64,000 bases of DNA, from positions 2,623,001 through 2,687,000 of the forward strand of contig NC_087391.1 of NCBI RefSeq assembly GCF_963675165.1, in the 5' to 3' direction. The position numbers and the translations under genes are program-made. The stretch's first letter is position 1. Each line of letters opens with the position of its first letter. Shown here one piece after another: positions 1-14,100 of the stretch. The stretch is from Halichondria panicea (Eukaryota; Porifera; Demospongiae; Suberitida; Halichondriidae). The notes beneath the pieces are model-generated. The model saw nothing but the letters and a program-made list of their open reading frames with translations, did not search any database and was not told where the DNA came from.

Positions 1-21
1 TAGATACTATAAATCACAGTC

Positions 22-879
22 ATGGTTTTGTGCGTAGTGATAGGCTGCTCGAAGCGCTCTGGGCGAGATAAAGAAGTATCCTTCTATAGAATTCCTGCTA
101 TAATAAATGGCAGGAGTGCTGTTGAGAAAGAGCTCAGTAAAAAAAGGAGAAACGGATTTCTGGCTGCCATTTCACGAGAAGGTCTCACCAATAAGATATT
201 GGTGAACGATCGAATTTGTTCAAGACATTTCATTTCTGGGAAGCCCGCCTATCTTTTTGATAAGAATAATCCTGACTGGCTGCCTTCCTTACACCTTGGC
301 CATGAGAAACAAATGATTGCTGATGTCTCAAGATGGGAGAGAGCCAAAAAAAGGAGCAGCAGCTTACTACCGATTTACTCTGATGCTGTTGATGATAATG
401 CGAGCGCGAGCGCGAGTGCGAGTTTACCTGTAGATGGGAGTGCGATTGTACCTGTGGACAATGATGAGAACCAAGCGAGTGCGAGTGTACCTATACTAAT
501 AGACAGTGATGAGAACCGTGCGAGTGCGAGTGTACCTGTAGATGAGAACAGTGCGTGTGCATATACACAAACAGAAGAATCATCCAGTGTTGTTGATTTA
601 AGGAAGAAGTTAACCGATTGCCGTAGCATTATTGAAGATATGTCTAAGAGGCTTAGCGAAGTATTGCCACCCTTTTGTATAAGATCTCTTCAGAAAGATG
701 ATGATGTCCGGTTCTATACAGGATTGCCCAATGCCAGAGTATTGAAAGCAGTTTTTGATCATGTTACAGCATCACAAACCTGTTTAGACACATGCCAAAA
801 ACTTTCTTCTTTCCAACAGTTTGTGCTTGTGATGATGAAAATTCGTTTGAATTGTCCGAATCAGGATATTGCGTTTTGA
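22..879 (+). pseudogene. THAP-domain transposase, N-terminal fragment
   Basis: The 285-residue frame opens with a THAP zinc finger: C-x4-C near residues 4-9, then C-x2-H in the motif CSRHF, and a later proline in DWLPSL. THAP domains bind DNA in transposases and in domesticated regulators. Residues about 125-180 are low complexity and repetitive (ASASAS, then repeated ASVPVD-like units). The last 30 residues (SSFQQFVLVMMKIRLN then QDIAF) match the helix-turn-helix that precedes the DDE domain in Harbinger/ISL2EU-type transposases. The frame stops just there, so the whole catalytic DDE region is absent. It is probably not a working transposase; a host THAP gene truncated by chance is less likely because a YqaJ fragment abuts it. 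Confidence 0.75.
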
Positions 880-883
880 TTTG

Positions 884-2263
884 ATGTGAGGCACCGATAT
901 ATGGCCATTCATTACTAATGAATAAACCGTTGTCTTGTACTTCAAACTCAGCATGCACTTGAGTAGATTTTGCAAAATATCGATCTCTTGCTGGTTTTTC
1001 GTGTTTGCAACCCCAGGTAGTTTGCTTGCTTTTGAAACAAAAAGCCTCGGGATAACAAACACGTTTTACTAAGCTCTGGGAAGGGTTTAAGGCATCGGTG
1101 TGACACAGCTTTCATTTTTGACGCAGTCACCCTTCCAGCTCGAAATTTAAACCAAAGATTAGACTTAGCTTGATTCCTGGTTTCGATTTCAACCTTTTCT
1201 GCTTGATTCTTAGTTAAAAGTATCTTAAGTGATGCACATTCGTTAAGGAGCTCTTGATATTCTAGAGTCATGAATTTAGGATCATGAAGCAACTGAAGAG
1301 GCCTAGGAAGTTCATTACATTTTACAAATTTGTCCGAATAATTAGGAACCAATGAGAGTACTACTGGTATTGTACCGCAATGATTTAAGCTCTCAAAAAA
1401 ATCACTCATTTCCTTTTCATCAGGGATATTTGTGTATACCTTTTGCTCTGTGCTAGTAGCAGGATGATTATCAGATTGTTGCTGTTTAGAAGTAGAGGAG
1501 GAATCGATCATTTCGTCCAATTTTCTTTTTTTACTATTTGTAGAAGTGAAGTCAATGTGCCTGACGGGTTTGTATTCTATCTTCTTCAAAAAAGATGGCA
1601 AAAGCCATTCACACTTGGTTTGCGTACACGTTTCCTTTCCATTAATCCTGTAAGCAGCTTCCAGATAAAACAGTACTGCCGCTATATGCGTACAAACCTC
1701 TCCAAGGCCAGCCATACAATTACAGTGAGCACAAGACACAGCACCTGTCAAATCAAGTATGATCCAACATGCCAAAGGAGTATCGTTTAAGCGCTGAGAA
1801 TGTCGAACCTATAATTTATAGAAAAGATTTGTTTACTGTCCATATAGTACATACGTATCTACATGTAAGCTACATGAGCAAGTGAATTCAAGCATTGCAT
1901 ACTACTTCATCAGTGTCATAATCAGTACATGCATCTCATTATCTATGCACTTACACGGCCAACTGTGAGGTATGATCCACACACTGTCCAGGTACTGACA
2001 TCCTTGACCCATCCACAAACAAACTGATTGTATGCTTCAAGCGATTTTCTGGCTTTGAATTGTTTAGATGTGATGAAACTAGTCTGCAGGATCAAGTAAG
2101 AGACAATATCACTTGCCTCTAGTGGTGGAACATGATCTACTGGCTTTCCAAGGGCTGCTGAAAATGGATCTAGACCACCAATCACTGCTATTTTCTCTTT
2201 GTATCGCTTTATAGCCTCCAATCCCAGAGTTGCAGCGTATGAAGATAGATGCTGCATCTGCAC
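884..2263 (-). pseudogene. SWIM zinc-finger / YqaJ-nuclease gene fragment
   Basis: Exon 1 (2263-1955) and exon 2 (from 1808) join in phase 0 across a GT-AG intron. Exon 1 has the motif SLEAYNQFVCGWVKDV and exon 2 opens with HSQRLNDTPLACW, both usual in this family. Next comes a SWIM finger (C-x-C, then C-x-H, in CAHCNCMAGLGEVCTHI), an acidic linker, and the YqaJ start motif RAGRVTASKMKAV near 1115-1150. The frame changes by one base just after that motif (about 1100-1112), and the second frame carries CYPEAF, WGCKHE and GLFISNEWPYIGAS up to about 885. The catalytic residues that normally follow GASPDG are missing because the sequence then becomes antisense of the THAP fragment. It therefore looks dead. 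Confidence 0.75.
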
Positions 2264-2414
2264 GATAGCTAAATGCCGTATTTGCTACACCTGCCTAGCG
2301 CCTGTGTTGAACAGTACACCATGCGTGGGCGGATGGATGAAATGGATCACGTGATGAAATAGCTCTATAGCTAGCTAGCTGGACCAGTCATCACCTTGAA
2401 ATTTTTGATCGTGC

Positions 2415-4953
2415 ATGCTCTGCGCATGCTCATTGAAGCCCTGGGACATTTCCCTGGCTTCTAACTCATTAAATACAAGCAAGGACGTATACGCCCTTGA
2501 TACAAGCCAGGAGGATCAGGAGATAATATTACATGAATGGCCGGCTGCAGCTGGCAGTGACAAAAATATGGACAAGAGTGCTTCGTTGAGAGTCGAAAGA
2601 AGTGTCTCTCTCAACCCTATCACATTCTTTCTTAGATTCCGCAGTGCCAGGATCCTTACAGTGGAGCCTGTAATCTTTTTGTACATGTTTGGTAGTAACT
2701 TGTACTTTCCTCTGTATCAGCAATACTTTTTCAACCAGTTTGCAAAAAATGTGATTGGAAATTCCTCCGAGTTACCCAACAGCACGTATTACTGCCTTAC
2801 CAGTAACCTCACAGACGAGTATGGTGGAAAAGGAACGTATGTGGAAGTGGAGACGTTATCCTCACACTTAAATATTTATGTTTCTTTATGCAACCAAATT
2901 CCATCAATAATTTTCACACTTCTCTATGGCCCGTTATCGGACAGATTCGGTCGACGACTTGTAATTGTCATTGTTTCTTTGTCAGCCATTACTCAAGGTA
3001 TGCTTTCATTGGGAATTGTCCACTGGAACCTAAGCGTGTATCTGTTTATGTTGAGTGGAGCAGTTGCTGGAGTGGGTGGTGATTTTTCCTCTGTGCTTAT
3101 GGCTTCTTTTGCATACATTTCTGATGTCAGCTCTTCAAAGTGGCTCACCTTTAGGATGGGTGTAGTGGAGGCAATGATGTATATGGCTGGGGCAGTGGCG
3201 CTAGGTGCTGGTGGACTTTGGTTTAAGATGCTCAACTGTAACTTTATCCCACCAATCATGGTGTTCATTGCCTGCCATGTTCTTATTATAGCGTATGTAG
3301 TGCTGTTTTTGCCGAAATCGCTCCCGAGGAAAGAGAGGGAAAGAAGAGCTCTAGACAGATCTACTTGTTTTGATTCTTTAATTCGTGGATCCAAGATATA
3401 TTTCTGTCAAATCAAACAGTATACAGTATGGGTACTTTGGGCTGCTTTGATAGCGTTTTTCTTCATGGAATTGACATCAGAACGAATTGCTGTTTATTTT
3501 CTCAAAGCCAAGAAGCCTTTTGATTGGGATTCCTCAACAATCGGTTATTACCAAATGACTGTGCAACTATCACACATGTTTGGACTGTTAATAGTATTGC
3601 CTGTACTGGTGGCATTGAAGCTACCGGATGCTCTGATATCTATCATAGGCTTAGGCTTTAATGCTGGAATGAACATTTTCACTGGACTGGCAAACAAAAC
3701 CTTTGAGATGTTCATTAGTAAGTTTTTTCTTGACTGATCACATGTATACACAATGCAGGCTGTGTTAATCTGGTCCCTTATAATAAGAGTTTCCTCTGTT
3801 CGCTGATAGTTTTTATAGTTAGTGTGGTGTGCCTTTGTACAAGTTTCAGAATGATTTAAGTTTTGATTTACGGTGTGACCCCTTTTAATGCTTGAATTTG
3901 TGCAGTTGGTGTGATACAAGGAGCGGAAGCTATTGTGTTTCCACCGTTGAGGAGTATCCAGTCTAAAGCAGTCGACAAGACAGATCAAGGTGAATCACAT
4001 GATCTGTAAAACCTAATTAACGAATGGTAACTGTAATGACGGCCTATTTCCTGGCTTGTTGACTGCTTGAAAGTACCTCCTACTTTTAGGCCTTTTGACA
4101 TCCCTGGAAAATTATTGTTTATTTGTCTATACACATTAATTGAAGTCCGTCTATCATACTCTTTCATAAAGCATGAATGATTGCATTAGCTCATTCATTT
4201 TCTCTGATAGGTGCACTGTTCTCCGTGGTAACAGCAGTAGAGAATGGCGCTTCACTTGTCTCGGCTCTCATCTTCCCAATAGTTATTCCTCTGGCCCTCC
4301 AGCATGGCCTCTCTCCAGGAGTGGTCTACCTCCTCATGGCAAGCTTGTGCATCCTGCCACTGATATTATTACTGTGAGTTTATTAGCTCGTTATAAGATT
4401 CAGAAGGGTATTATACAGTAAACTCTCACTAGTCCAGCTCTCTGAATTACAATCACCTCGATATATATACCGGCTGGCCGGTTGTTTCATATTGCACAGA
4501 TTGCTAGCTTGATCAACAATGCTGCACAAAACTTCGCTGAAATATGGTCACTCGCTATTCCGTATAACTGGTCAGTTCTGGCTGCCCAAACTAGATTTTT
4601 AATTTTAATTTTTTTACGTTTATTACGGCCAAGTATGACGTTTTGGGTGTGTGGCCGGATTAATGAGTCTACCAGCATGTGAATGATGTGTTTGATTTAT
4701 ATCTCAGTATCACAATGACTTGCCTAATGGCAGTTGATAGCTAGCTTCCTAGCATTATAATCTTACAAAAAATGATAACCTCTCTCTCTTTCCCAGGTTT
4801 CTGCTCTTTTGTGGCGGCAGGAGAAGAAGCCGGACAAAGGTGCAGGACACCAGCACCCGGGGTATCCCAGATCCTCCCCCCTTTTCCACAAACAACCCGG
4901 ATATTATTTCCTCCTCTGAAACTAGCCCTTTGATTTCATCTAAAGATAAATGA
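2415..4953 (+). CDS. SLC46-like major facilitator transporter
   Basis: Four exons: 2415-3717, 3906-3989, 4211-4373 and 4797-4953, phases 1, 1 and 2, giving 568 residues (517 if the ATG at 2568 is used; the first 51 residues look unlike the family, so 2568 is the better start unless an upstream exon exists). The fold is a multi-pass major facilitator protein. Evidence for SLC46: the first membrane segment FLYMFGSNLYFPLYQQYFFN, a lumenal loop with N-glycosylation sequons (NSS, NST), and the loop 2-3 signature GPLSDRFGRR. SLC46 members move folates or other organic solutes with protons across plasma or lysosomal membranes; substrate cannot be read here. The hydrophilic C-terminus is rich in serine and proline. 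A MITE sits in intron 3. Confidence 0.8.
4416..4673. repeat. MITE with CAGTA-ACTCTC type ends in SLC46-like intron 3
   Basis: The left end after TA reads CAGTAAACTCTCAC and the right end reads GGATTAATGAGTCTACCAG, which is roughly its inverse. The interior shares phrases with the element at 45236-45665 (TCACTCGCTATTCCG, then GTATGACGTTTTGGGTGTG), so the two are copies of one family. No coding capacity is seen. Confidence 0.65.
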
Positions 4954-5136
4954 TGATTAGAACTAGAGCTCATTATTTTCAGTTTTTTGTTATTCATTTA
5001 AAATTTAATTGGGGTGAATACTACCATAAACTCTTTGATACTACATGTAAGTTTAGCTGCTTGACCACGCCTCCATCAGGTGTAGAGCTAGAGAAAAGGT
5101 CATGTCAGTACAGTCTGTTAGTACAGTACATGTAAC

Positions 5137-8100
5137 ATGGCTGTAGCTCCACCACTGACAGAAACACCTATAGCCCTGCAGTTACCAGGAAAGTCGGTCC
5201 TGACATGCGAGGATGAGACAAAGAAGCTTGAATCCTTGGTATTCAACCACGTCTCTTTGGGTCAATGGGAGGCAGCCAGGGCTTGTGTGGATCAACTAGC
5301 AGTTGTTGATGATCAAGCAACACGTGAAAACGCCAGAGAGCTCCTCAAGATACTGATTGTGGAAGCAGCCAATTACTGGTATGAAATTTAATAAGCTTAT
5401 AAACCCACACATGTACATGTCAAAGCTCAGTATCCCACAAAAGTGTGTAGATCTATACAAAGTCATCCCCTTGCACTGTAGGAGTGAATCGGCTGCCATT
5501 CCGTCCCCTCACCATCTCTCTTGGTTGGCTCTAAACGCTTACAAAGAGCTCTTTACCAAAGAGAACGTAAGCAAGCAAATAATGCCCACAGCACACACAC
5601 CTTTGCTCTTTTTAGACTCACCAGCATGATTATTAATAATGCACATTAACTCCTGGTTTTTTATCTCGGTCACTGAACTGACATTTTAAAAGTCTTGCAT
5701 GTGTACATGTAGATCTACTTTAATGGCAAACACTAAACTAACCCTAACAGGACAAGCTGCCTGACTACCTCCAAGACCTGATAGAGTTTCGCTTGCTCCT
5801 CTACTCATGCAATGGAGTTGTCTCCTTTTCCAGCAGGGTCGCGGTAAGTCAACAATTGAGGCCTGTAAGAATTGTTAATTTCACTGAGCTGTGTAATTTT
5901 AGTTTCAAGTTTCAAGTTTACCATTGACTGTTGTTGTTGAAGTGTGAGAACTACCTGTATTGACCTGAATCTGTCTGAAATGCATGTACATGTACCTCAT
6001 TCATGCTTTGGGGTTTAGTACTATAGAAGTAGTGACACATTGTCTTATGTTGCACTGCATGGTAAAGGGTCTGTACCTGATAATTATATACAACAATTTC
6101 GCTACTCCTTATTGTTAGAGGCGTAGTGTGTAGGAGAATGGCTGTTATTATATTATTATCATTTCTACACACAATGGATTCTTTGTATTCTTCAGTGCTT
6201 TTTTAGAAGTGTGATCGTGGTACCTGTACACTGATCCACTGGCTAGTATAAAATATGCTACAATTGCACATGTACCTCCCTCCCCACTGACTATCACTTA
6301 TTGTAATTATTGGTAAATAAGATTCATTTTCATCATGCTACATGTAAATAATACATAATAACCTAACGTGATGCATACGTACACATACACACATACAGAC
6401 ACAGCTCTGCCAGTACCATGCTATCCACGTCCTCAGAATTCCTGGTGCTCTCTCCGACTTAATCCCTCACTTCACTGGCCTCATTGTCTCCTTCATCCAC
6501 GATATCATCACAACCATTAGCCCTGCCCTAGGACACGCTGTTATCACAAGTCTGAGTGTGCCTAATAGCTCTGCTCACCTTGCAAACAATGAGTCATTGC
6601 AGTTGATCTACATCGAGTGTATTAACGACTGTTTGGAGTTGCTCTCAAAATTGAACTGCCGTGAAGGCTCCCCAGAACCAGATTCCTCCTACGACAGTCA
6701 ATACGAGTCTGATCACCCAGCTAGCGGAATACGAAGCACCCAAAAAAGTTCTGAGAAAATTGTATCTTTGATTTATAATCTACTCTCACTTATGGACCCG
6801 AGCCATGAAATGGTTAAACTAACTAAGAAGATTGACACTGTCTTTCACACTCTACTTCGAAAAATATATGTCATATCAACGGAGATACAAATTTCATTTG
6901 AGACGGGCCGGATATACGCTTGTCTATTGGGTCGAAGCACCCCGTTCCTCATCAACAGACTGCATGAGGTAGAGGAATACCTTCGAATGCATCCTGAGGC
7001 CGATGAAACATCTTCCTCAACCCCTATGAAACTGTCACTCCAGCTGACCACGAAATCAAATCTAACAGTTCAAAAATCTACTGAGGAATGGAAAAAGAGG
7101 TTTTACGAGGCCCTCTATGACCACCGACACTTTTTAGAGAGCACATTGGAGTCGGGGCTGCAGCTGGTACTGACAGGACAATTGACGGAGGTGGCAACGT
7201 TGATGGAGAGGCAGGAGTGTTTGCCGCTCCGTCCAATTATGTTGCTGATGGGCTGGGACAAATACCCCGCTGCGGGTAGTGGGAAGGAATTACTGGATGT
7301 ACTCTGGCCAGTCGAGGTGAGTGCTCAACCTAAAATCACCCAGCAGTTATTAAAACTATCGCATGGTTACCCATTTTGCATAGTTTTTAACCGTGTACAT
7401 TGTATTTTGTACATGTATTTTAACCCTTGATTAATGGGCCTAACTTCTCGGCAATTGAAGGATATTATTATAAGTTTTCTTCTGCATGTACTGTGACAGA
7501 GTGCTCCTCGAGCATTGCGTTACATGTATCGACATCTAGTCTACTTCGAATCAATACAACTGTCAAAACCAATGTTTTCTTTTAGATGTCAATGAGGCAG
7601 CAGCTATTGTTCAATGGATGCTGCAAACTTGCCTTCCAAGTAGAGCTTGTCCAATGGTGTCTTGAGAAAGCGAAGTAAGTGACAGCAGGAGGATAAAGGT
7701 TGTATTTGTTTTGCCCTAAATACCTTCACATGCATGCACATCCGTAATCTCGTTTGTGAACACTAGATGTAGTTATGTTTTCCATAAAATCTCTCTATAA
7801 TTATTTCGTTTTATTACTATGGATACTTGTCTCTCTACAGACCTCATCTACAACACCTGTCCTCCTTCACGATCCACCGAGCAGGAGAAATGTTTAAGGG
7901 ACTAGAAACTCACTCTACCCTCTTTGTGCTCCACCACTACACACCCCTGGCCTCTCTTAATCCTCTGGAAGTCATCGACATCCTCAAAATGAGACCTCGT
8001 GTTCCGCTGGTCTCCACTGTCTCAGCTATGACTCCACCCCCTCAATTCTCACGTGGGACCACACCCATGAAGTTCCCCAGTGACTCTGACAGCCCACCTC

Positions 8101-11100
8101 CCAATGATACTCAGAAGTCTTTCCCCGTGCTCTCTCTCAAAACTCTCCGACCAGAACAGGAGAGAGATATTTCGATATTCAGAAGCTTTTGTGCAATTAG
8201 ACTCATCCTTGATGCTGTTTGGACATCGGTGGAGATAGCCAACGGTAGTTTAGCAACACTTGAAAGCAATGAAAGAAAACCCTCTAATAATCTCCCTATC
8301 GTTATTGAGCCTAAGGAAAGTTCAAAGGCTGCCAGAAAGTTAGACTTTGGATCCAGTCCACTCATAGATGGCTCTACAGAGAATGAAGTACTTGTTAAGC
8401 CTAATGGTAGCAGCATGCATTATTCTTCTGGTGTTGTAGACAAGTTGCAGGAGGCCAAGGTCTATATCTCTCAAATCGAAACTCTCAACTATCGTCTAGA
8501 GATTTTGGAAGACATTTTTTCACTTCTGTTCCTAACGAGTGCTGACATAAAGCCATTGAGTGTCAGTGAGACAAAGGAAATTCCTAGTGAAGACGGTGAG
8601 ATGAAATTAGAGGGCTCTCTTCCATCAAGATGGACTAATGAATTCTCAAGTGCTTTCTCTTCAGTAGCTCTCATTCGTAGCAAAGCTGGTTTTTTAATGG
8701 GGGAAAGAATAGCTTCTGATATGCTCTTGTTGTTGCAAGACTGTATTAATGAATTACGTGCTGCCAAGTTTCAACAAACACAGCAAACTAGCTCACTCTC
8801 TCGTGAGACAAGAACCACAAGTACTGTTAAATCTTCCATTCCACTCACTTCGTTACAGCAGAGGAGCGCTCAACTGGAACAGTACATCAACGAGGCAAAA
8901 TGGAGACTGCAACTAGTATCATCTAAAAGTGGTATTCTTGCAGTGCCAACAAAATCTGGAGCTAAAGTCAATGTGGATTATATCAGTTTTAGCGATGAAA
9001 GTGTGTCAGATTTGAGCGAAAGTGAACCAGAGGAGGGCAAAAAAAAGGAGAGAAAGAGGCACAAGAAACCGGGCATTCTACTATCGAGAGCTAAAGAAGG
9101 TCTTCATCAGTCACAAAACTCCCTCATTGACCGACAAAATCAAACCCCCTCCCCGGTATTTCGAGCCCCTTCTCCGATTTTCTCTTCATCACTACCAGCA
9201 CCACGCCCCTCGATTAAAGGAACACGCCCACTGAACTCTACGAGGTTGGGAAAGCGGCAGGTTCGAAGTCCGGTAAAGCAGGCGGAGGAGGACAGTGGAG
9301 ATTGTGCAGATGTAGAAGACCGTTCCCCCGACTCAGAGCTGAAGAAAAAGAAGCGACTGCGGTCCCGCAATTCACAGGTACACGTAATTTATTTTCTCCT
9401 TCGTCCATTTGCAATTGTAGATAACTGTGTTTTGTACCTGTAAAATGTACGATACAGATTAAGTACTTCCTTTTGTTGCCTATCAGAGTGCGGACATACA
9501 AGTAGGCTTTGAAGTATTTGTGCATTTTAAGTGCACAAATGCAAATGATTACATACATGCATGTGTGTAGTACGTCTCTGACACCACAACTATGCACTCC
9601 CATATTGTTATATTCATCGTTAGCACTGTGTGGTATCGCATTGTCGAGAAGCTTCTTGGTGATGCCGCTTCTGCTGTAAAATAATGATGCTCACATTTCC
9701 TATTCATATACATGTATAGGTAGCTGTACGGAAGCGGCGTGCTAGACTGACCGACCCATCAGATAGCATCGTTGCTCGAAGCAGTTTTATCTACCAGATG
9801 CTTGCCTCACCCGACTCCCTCTTGCGTATGTGTGTCAAGCATGCCAATTATTCGCGGGCAAAGGAGGTGGTTAAAATGTTTAACATGACTGGAGAATTTG
9901 GAGATTTCTTTGTTGACTTTTCCCAGCAATACGAGTTAATAAGCAGGGGCCTGGGTCAAAAACCCCCCTCTTCATCATCTGCACCAGTAAGTGGATCTGG
10001 CTCCCATTCACAAACTCCACCTCGAGGCTCCATTGAGGTGTCTAATTCAACTGCCTCCCTCTCAACAATCAACCTTCAGCTGGCTATTCGAACTGCAACT
10101 ACACAATCTGAGACGTTAGAGAGCCTTCATCGTCTCCTGGCAACAAGTCAAGTCACGCAAATGCTCTTCAGTGGAGATAAAGCATTAGAGAAAGCTGCTG
10201 AGGAATCCACTCTACTTCATAATCTTTTTGAGCATGTACCAGCGCTTGTGATGTTGGACATTGTGTGTAGCAGCAAGTTGGAAGCTGTCACAGCTAAGAG
10301 GATTGTGGAGCTAGCTACCAGTCGATCCTTGGATGTTCTTCAGAGTGCAAGTAAGAAGTTGGGAGTAAGCAAACGAGTCTCGCAAACTCATGATGTTTTG
10401 ACTGTCGGTGGACCGTTTGCTCTCTTGCAAATGTTGTCAGATGTGTTAGGGTACTTTATGAACTTTGGAATAAATGTCCCTGCTCCTACCTTGACCACAC
10501 CTATTTACTCATCCCCCCACACCCTACTAACAAGCGGAGATCATCAGCTACAAGTTGAGTCCATTGTCAAGTCCAAGACCTTCATAGACACTTACAGAGA
10601 CACTCGTGAGAAAATTGAGCGGGAACTCGTCCAGTTATCATCTGAGACTAAAAAAAATCTTTTTGAAGAACTGTCTGAGTGTACTCCAGTTGAAGAGCCC
10701 TCATCCTTTTCCCAGCGTATTAAGACGAGTCCCGTGAGTGTGTTTGACGAGTTAATCCGAGCCCTGTGCTCTGGAAAGCAGGTGGTACTGCCAAGGGACG
10801 AGCACTCCAGTCAGGATGTGGGTGATGTGGGCATGGCTAGCTTCCTTTGGCAGTTCGTCCGCTACGTCAGCAAACTGCTAGAGTTTCTCACCCGCTGTCT
10901 GGGTCTAGGTGGAGCTTGTGAGTACATCGAATTTGTCATATACATGTACTATTGTGTATTAAGTACACATGTGCCGGCTTCTGTAGAAATTTCACTCTTA
11001 ACTGCGCATTATATGTGCTCTTGCGTTACCTCATGTGCACATCCTCACACACGTACACCCACCCATATCCACCACAGGCCCCACGAAAGCTTCACTGCTC

Positions 11101-14100
11101 CTCACGCTCCTTCGTGAGTCGCCATCTCAGGTATTGGGGCGTCTGGTGTTTGAGCAGGGGATCACCCCCAACAGACTGGAGAGCCTCATGCAGGATTTCT
11201 CCCATCTCCACGTGGTGGAGGTCATTATCAAGTGCTGCTGTCCCACTTTACCCAGCATCACCCCACATTCCAACACAGGTAAGTGTACGGATCAATAAAT
11301 TGTACATGCATGTACAGTATATCTCATTCTTGAAAAATGCATGCAAACTGATTACAGTTGCATTGCTTTTCTTCATTGGTCTACTGCAACATTATAGTTT
11401 GTGTTTTGTAGGCAAACGGTGTAACTCTACCATATTTTATACAGTAAGAAGCTCGGGGCTTTTACACATAATTATTTATGCTGATTGTGCATATTTCGTG
11501 ACACTCTTTCACATGCTTCAGTATACTGTTATTAATATTGTACACCAGACGTTTATTCCTAACCCTAATCAAAACTCTGTACCTCCTGCAGTTCGGCCAA
11601 TGGTTTGTTCTCTCATTGCTCTCAACCAGCTTCCATCGGGCAACAAGGAGTCTGTGGGTGTACAAGTAGTCACTGACCTGTGCTCCTACTCACACGAACT
11701 GCTACACAAGCTGGTCACCATTATTAAAGGTCAGGGATAAGTGGATTTATGTGCATACATGTACATGTAAACTAAAATCTCGATTATAGTCCATGATTGT
11801 CGGTATGTGTTTGCCCTATACTGTGTATAGCAGAAGTAATTATTTGGCAAGTGGAGGCAAATGAAGAATGATTGCGATTTAATTTTAGCGACCATGCTGC
11901 ATTGATATAGTGCTATAGATTGTATCAACATGTCTAGCACAGCAATTCTTATAGATAAGTGATATGATGGCCTCTCACACAGCTTTTACGTGCAGTTAGC
12001 AGCTGGCTTAGGGCAGTGGGTTATATGCATGTATCTTATTCTAGATAAACGTGTGCATGTGCAGTTCGGTAAATTTTTAATTTGACAATCCTTACCCAGA
12101 TTCTCCAAAACTGCCAAGTATGTAGCGATGTTTTGTTCTCTTGTTGGTCGTAGTAGCTCTAGAGAACATGCACTTGTTTATATAAATGACAGATGAATAA
12201 ACAACATTTGGCACATATTTCTATAAACTGTATCCTCATGATTTTGCATGCTGTTCGTTCCCATTCAGGCTCAAGTATTCAATCCCATTCACGTGACACT
12301 GTCATCACTGTTGAAGATCTCACACTGGCCCTCGAAAACCCAGAACTCTACAACCTTTTCCATAAAACGCACGACCTTGAATCTGTTGACCTTCGGTCCC
12401 TGGATACGCCCACCAAACAGATGGTATTCTATTCCAACATTGTGAATTTTCTCTACACACATGCTGTGTTGCTTGCAATTGCCATGGAAACCAAACCATC
12501 GAATTGGGAGGGGCTAGAGGATATTTTGGTGCTCCTAAATGGCTGCGGTCTCAGTTTCGAAATCGTCAACACATCGTCGATCATTCAAACATCTTACTTT
12601 ACTAAAGTTGGATACTTTATTGGCCAGTTAGGACTGATAAGTTGCTTTGATCTCCATTATACAATCCTTAGAAGAGGTTTAACCCCACCCACACTGGTAA
12701 AAGGCGTAGAGCTTAAAGCTCGCATTGAGCCCTTGACTCCAGATCCGTGGGCAGTACACGCTCCTTCAACTTCTGACCCTCGGCTTGTATTTGTAATCCA
12801 TGATGGTCGTCTGTCCTCTCCCACTCCTGTCCCCCTAACACAAGACAACCTAGAGGATGAACTCACTCTCACTGAATCCTGGTACCTGTCCTCTAGTATC
12901 AACATCGATGCTCAGAACAAGGAAATATCTGTTCCAGAATGGCTATTTGACTCTTGCAAAGACCTGCTGAAGATTGAGCAATCTTCCGATACCGATCTCT
13001 CTCTGTTGAAATACATCCACTCCAAGTTAGACAAGGAGAAAGGAGATATTCTCCAGCCTCTGCTTGAGGCAAGCGAGCTCTCAAAGACGAAGAATGTCAC
13101 TGTACGTGCCAATAATCCTCAGATTGGATTCAACTTTACACTCAAGCGTAGTAGTCTGAAAACATCTCCCAAATTAAAAAGAAAAATCTCACAAGAGGCT
13201 AGCAGAAGACGCATATCACCTTCCCATCACTCTGTTGTTATGGAGACAAAAGAAGCAAAACGCAAGTATACCTTTACCATAGAAATCCTCAAGTTTATAG
13301 AGCAACGAGCACCACTGTTAGCGGCACTTGTGTACCTGCTCTCTCCCCCCACACCCAATCAGTTGAGTGTTGACGAAAAGACTGAGACAGTTGAGCAAAC
13401 AATTGAAGATAACACTCCTGCCGTGGGGAAAATGGGGGGTATACTTCAAAGTATCCGCATCAAAGTCTCTAAATCATCTGCAACTACCTCCACTATGAAG
13501 AAAGACACAAGTATCGACAGTGTTGCTAAGCAATCTGAGGAATGGCAGCTGACGTACGATAAAGTACTCTCCCACTTCTCGACAGCACGGCCCATGCACC
13601 AGTACCTTGTTGCCAGACTCTCCCCTTTCCACTCCCTGATACCGTGGGATGATCCACTAGAGGAATCTCCTGACTCTTGCAAAGAGTTCAAGGTCTGTCT
13701 ACGAACACTTGCCGCATTGCCCTCCTCCTGTGAAGCTCTAGGAGAAGCTTGTAGCTATGTCATGAAAAATTTACTTGAAAAAGGCCAAGTTATAGAGGCT
13801 GTGAGCTTCCTTGCTTCAGAACCCGCTTCAAGACATCCTGAGAAAATTGCTTTTCTGTCGGACATTATTCTAAGCTGTGCCTTTGTCTCGAATTGCCAGA
13901 AGACGTCATACAAAGTTGAAGTTGAAAAACGAAACCCACTAACTATTTTGTCGCAAATCTCCAATTCTGAGCTAGCTAGTAGACTGACACTTGCGTCACT
14001 GGAGTGTTGGCCTGTAGGCATTTGTGAAAACCTACTCAGCTATTGCAAAAACCATCTTCCACCCTCTTCACTTTTGAGTGAGACTGTCAAAGAAAAACTC

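Larger units (their letters stand above)
1..2290. mobile_element. Decayed ISL2EU-like DNA transposon (THAP transposase + SWIM/YqaJ)
   Basis: Two convergent gene fragments meet at about 880. On the plus strand is a THAP zinc finger followed by the start of a helix-turn-helix transposase domain. On the minus strand is a SWIM zinc finger followed by a YqaJ-type nuclease domain. As I recall, THAP/DDE transposase plus YqaJ nuclease is the gene set of ISL2EU elements. Both reading frames lose family resemblance at the same junction, so the DDE catalytic part of the transposase and the C-terminal part of the nuclease appear to have been removed by one internal deletion. The left end may lie outside the window and I could not identify terminal inverted repeats; the right limit is approximate. 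Confidence 0.6.

Noticed and set aside
948-1068. Minus-strand residues after LKPFPELSKT as genuine protein
   Set aside because: They lie in the wrong frame. The YqaJ-like sequence continues in another frame from about 1110.
4482-4682. Coding frame in SLC46-like intron 3
   Set aside because: It lies entirely in a MITE that has a related copy at 45236-45665.
8111-9603. Long minus-strand frames across ZFYVE26 exon 6
   Set aside because: They are antisense shadows of the coding exon and match no protein family.
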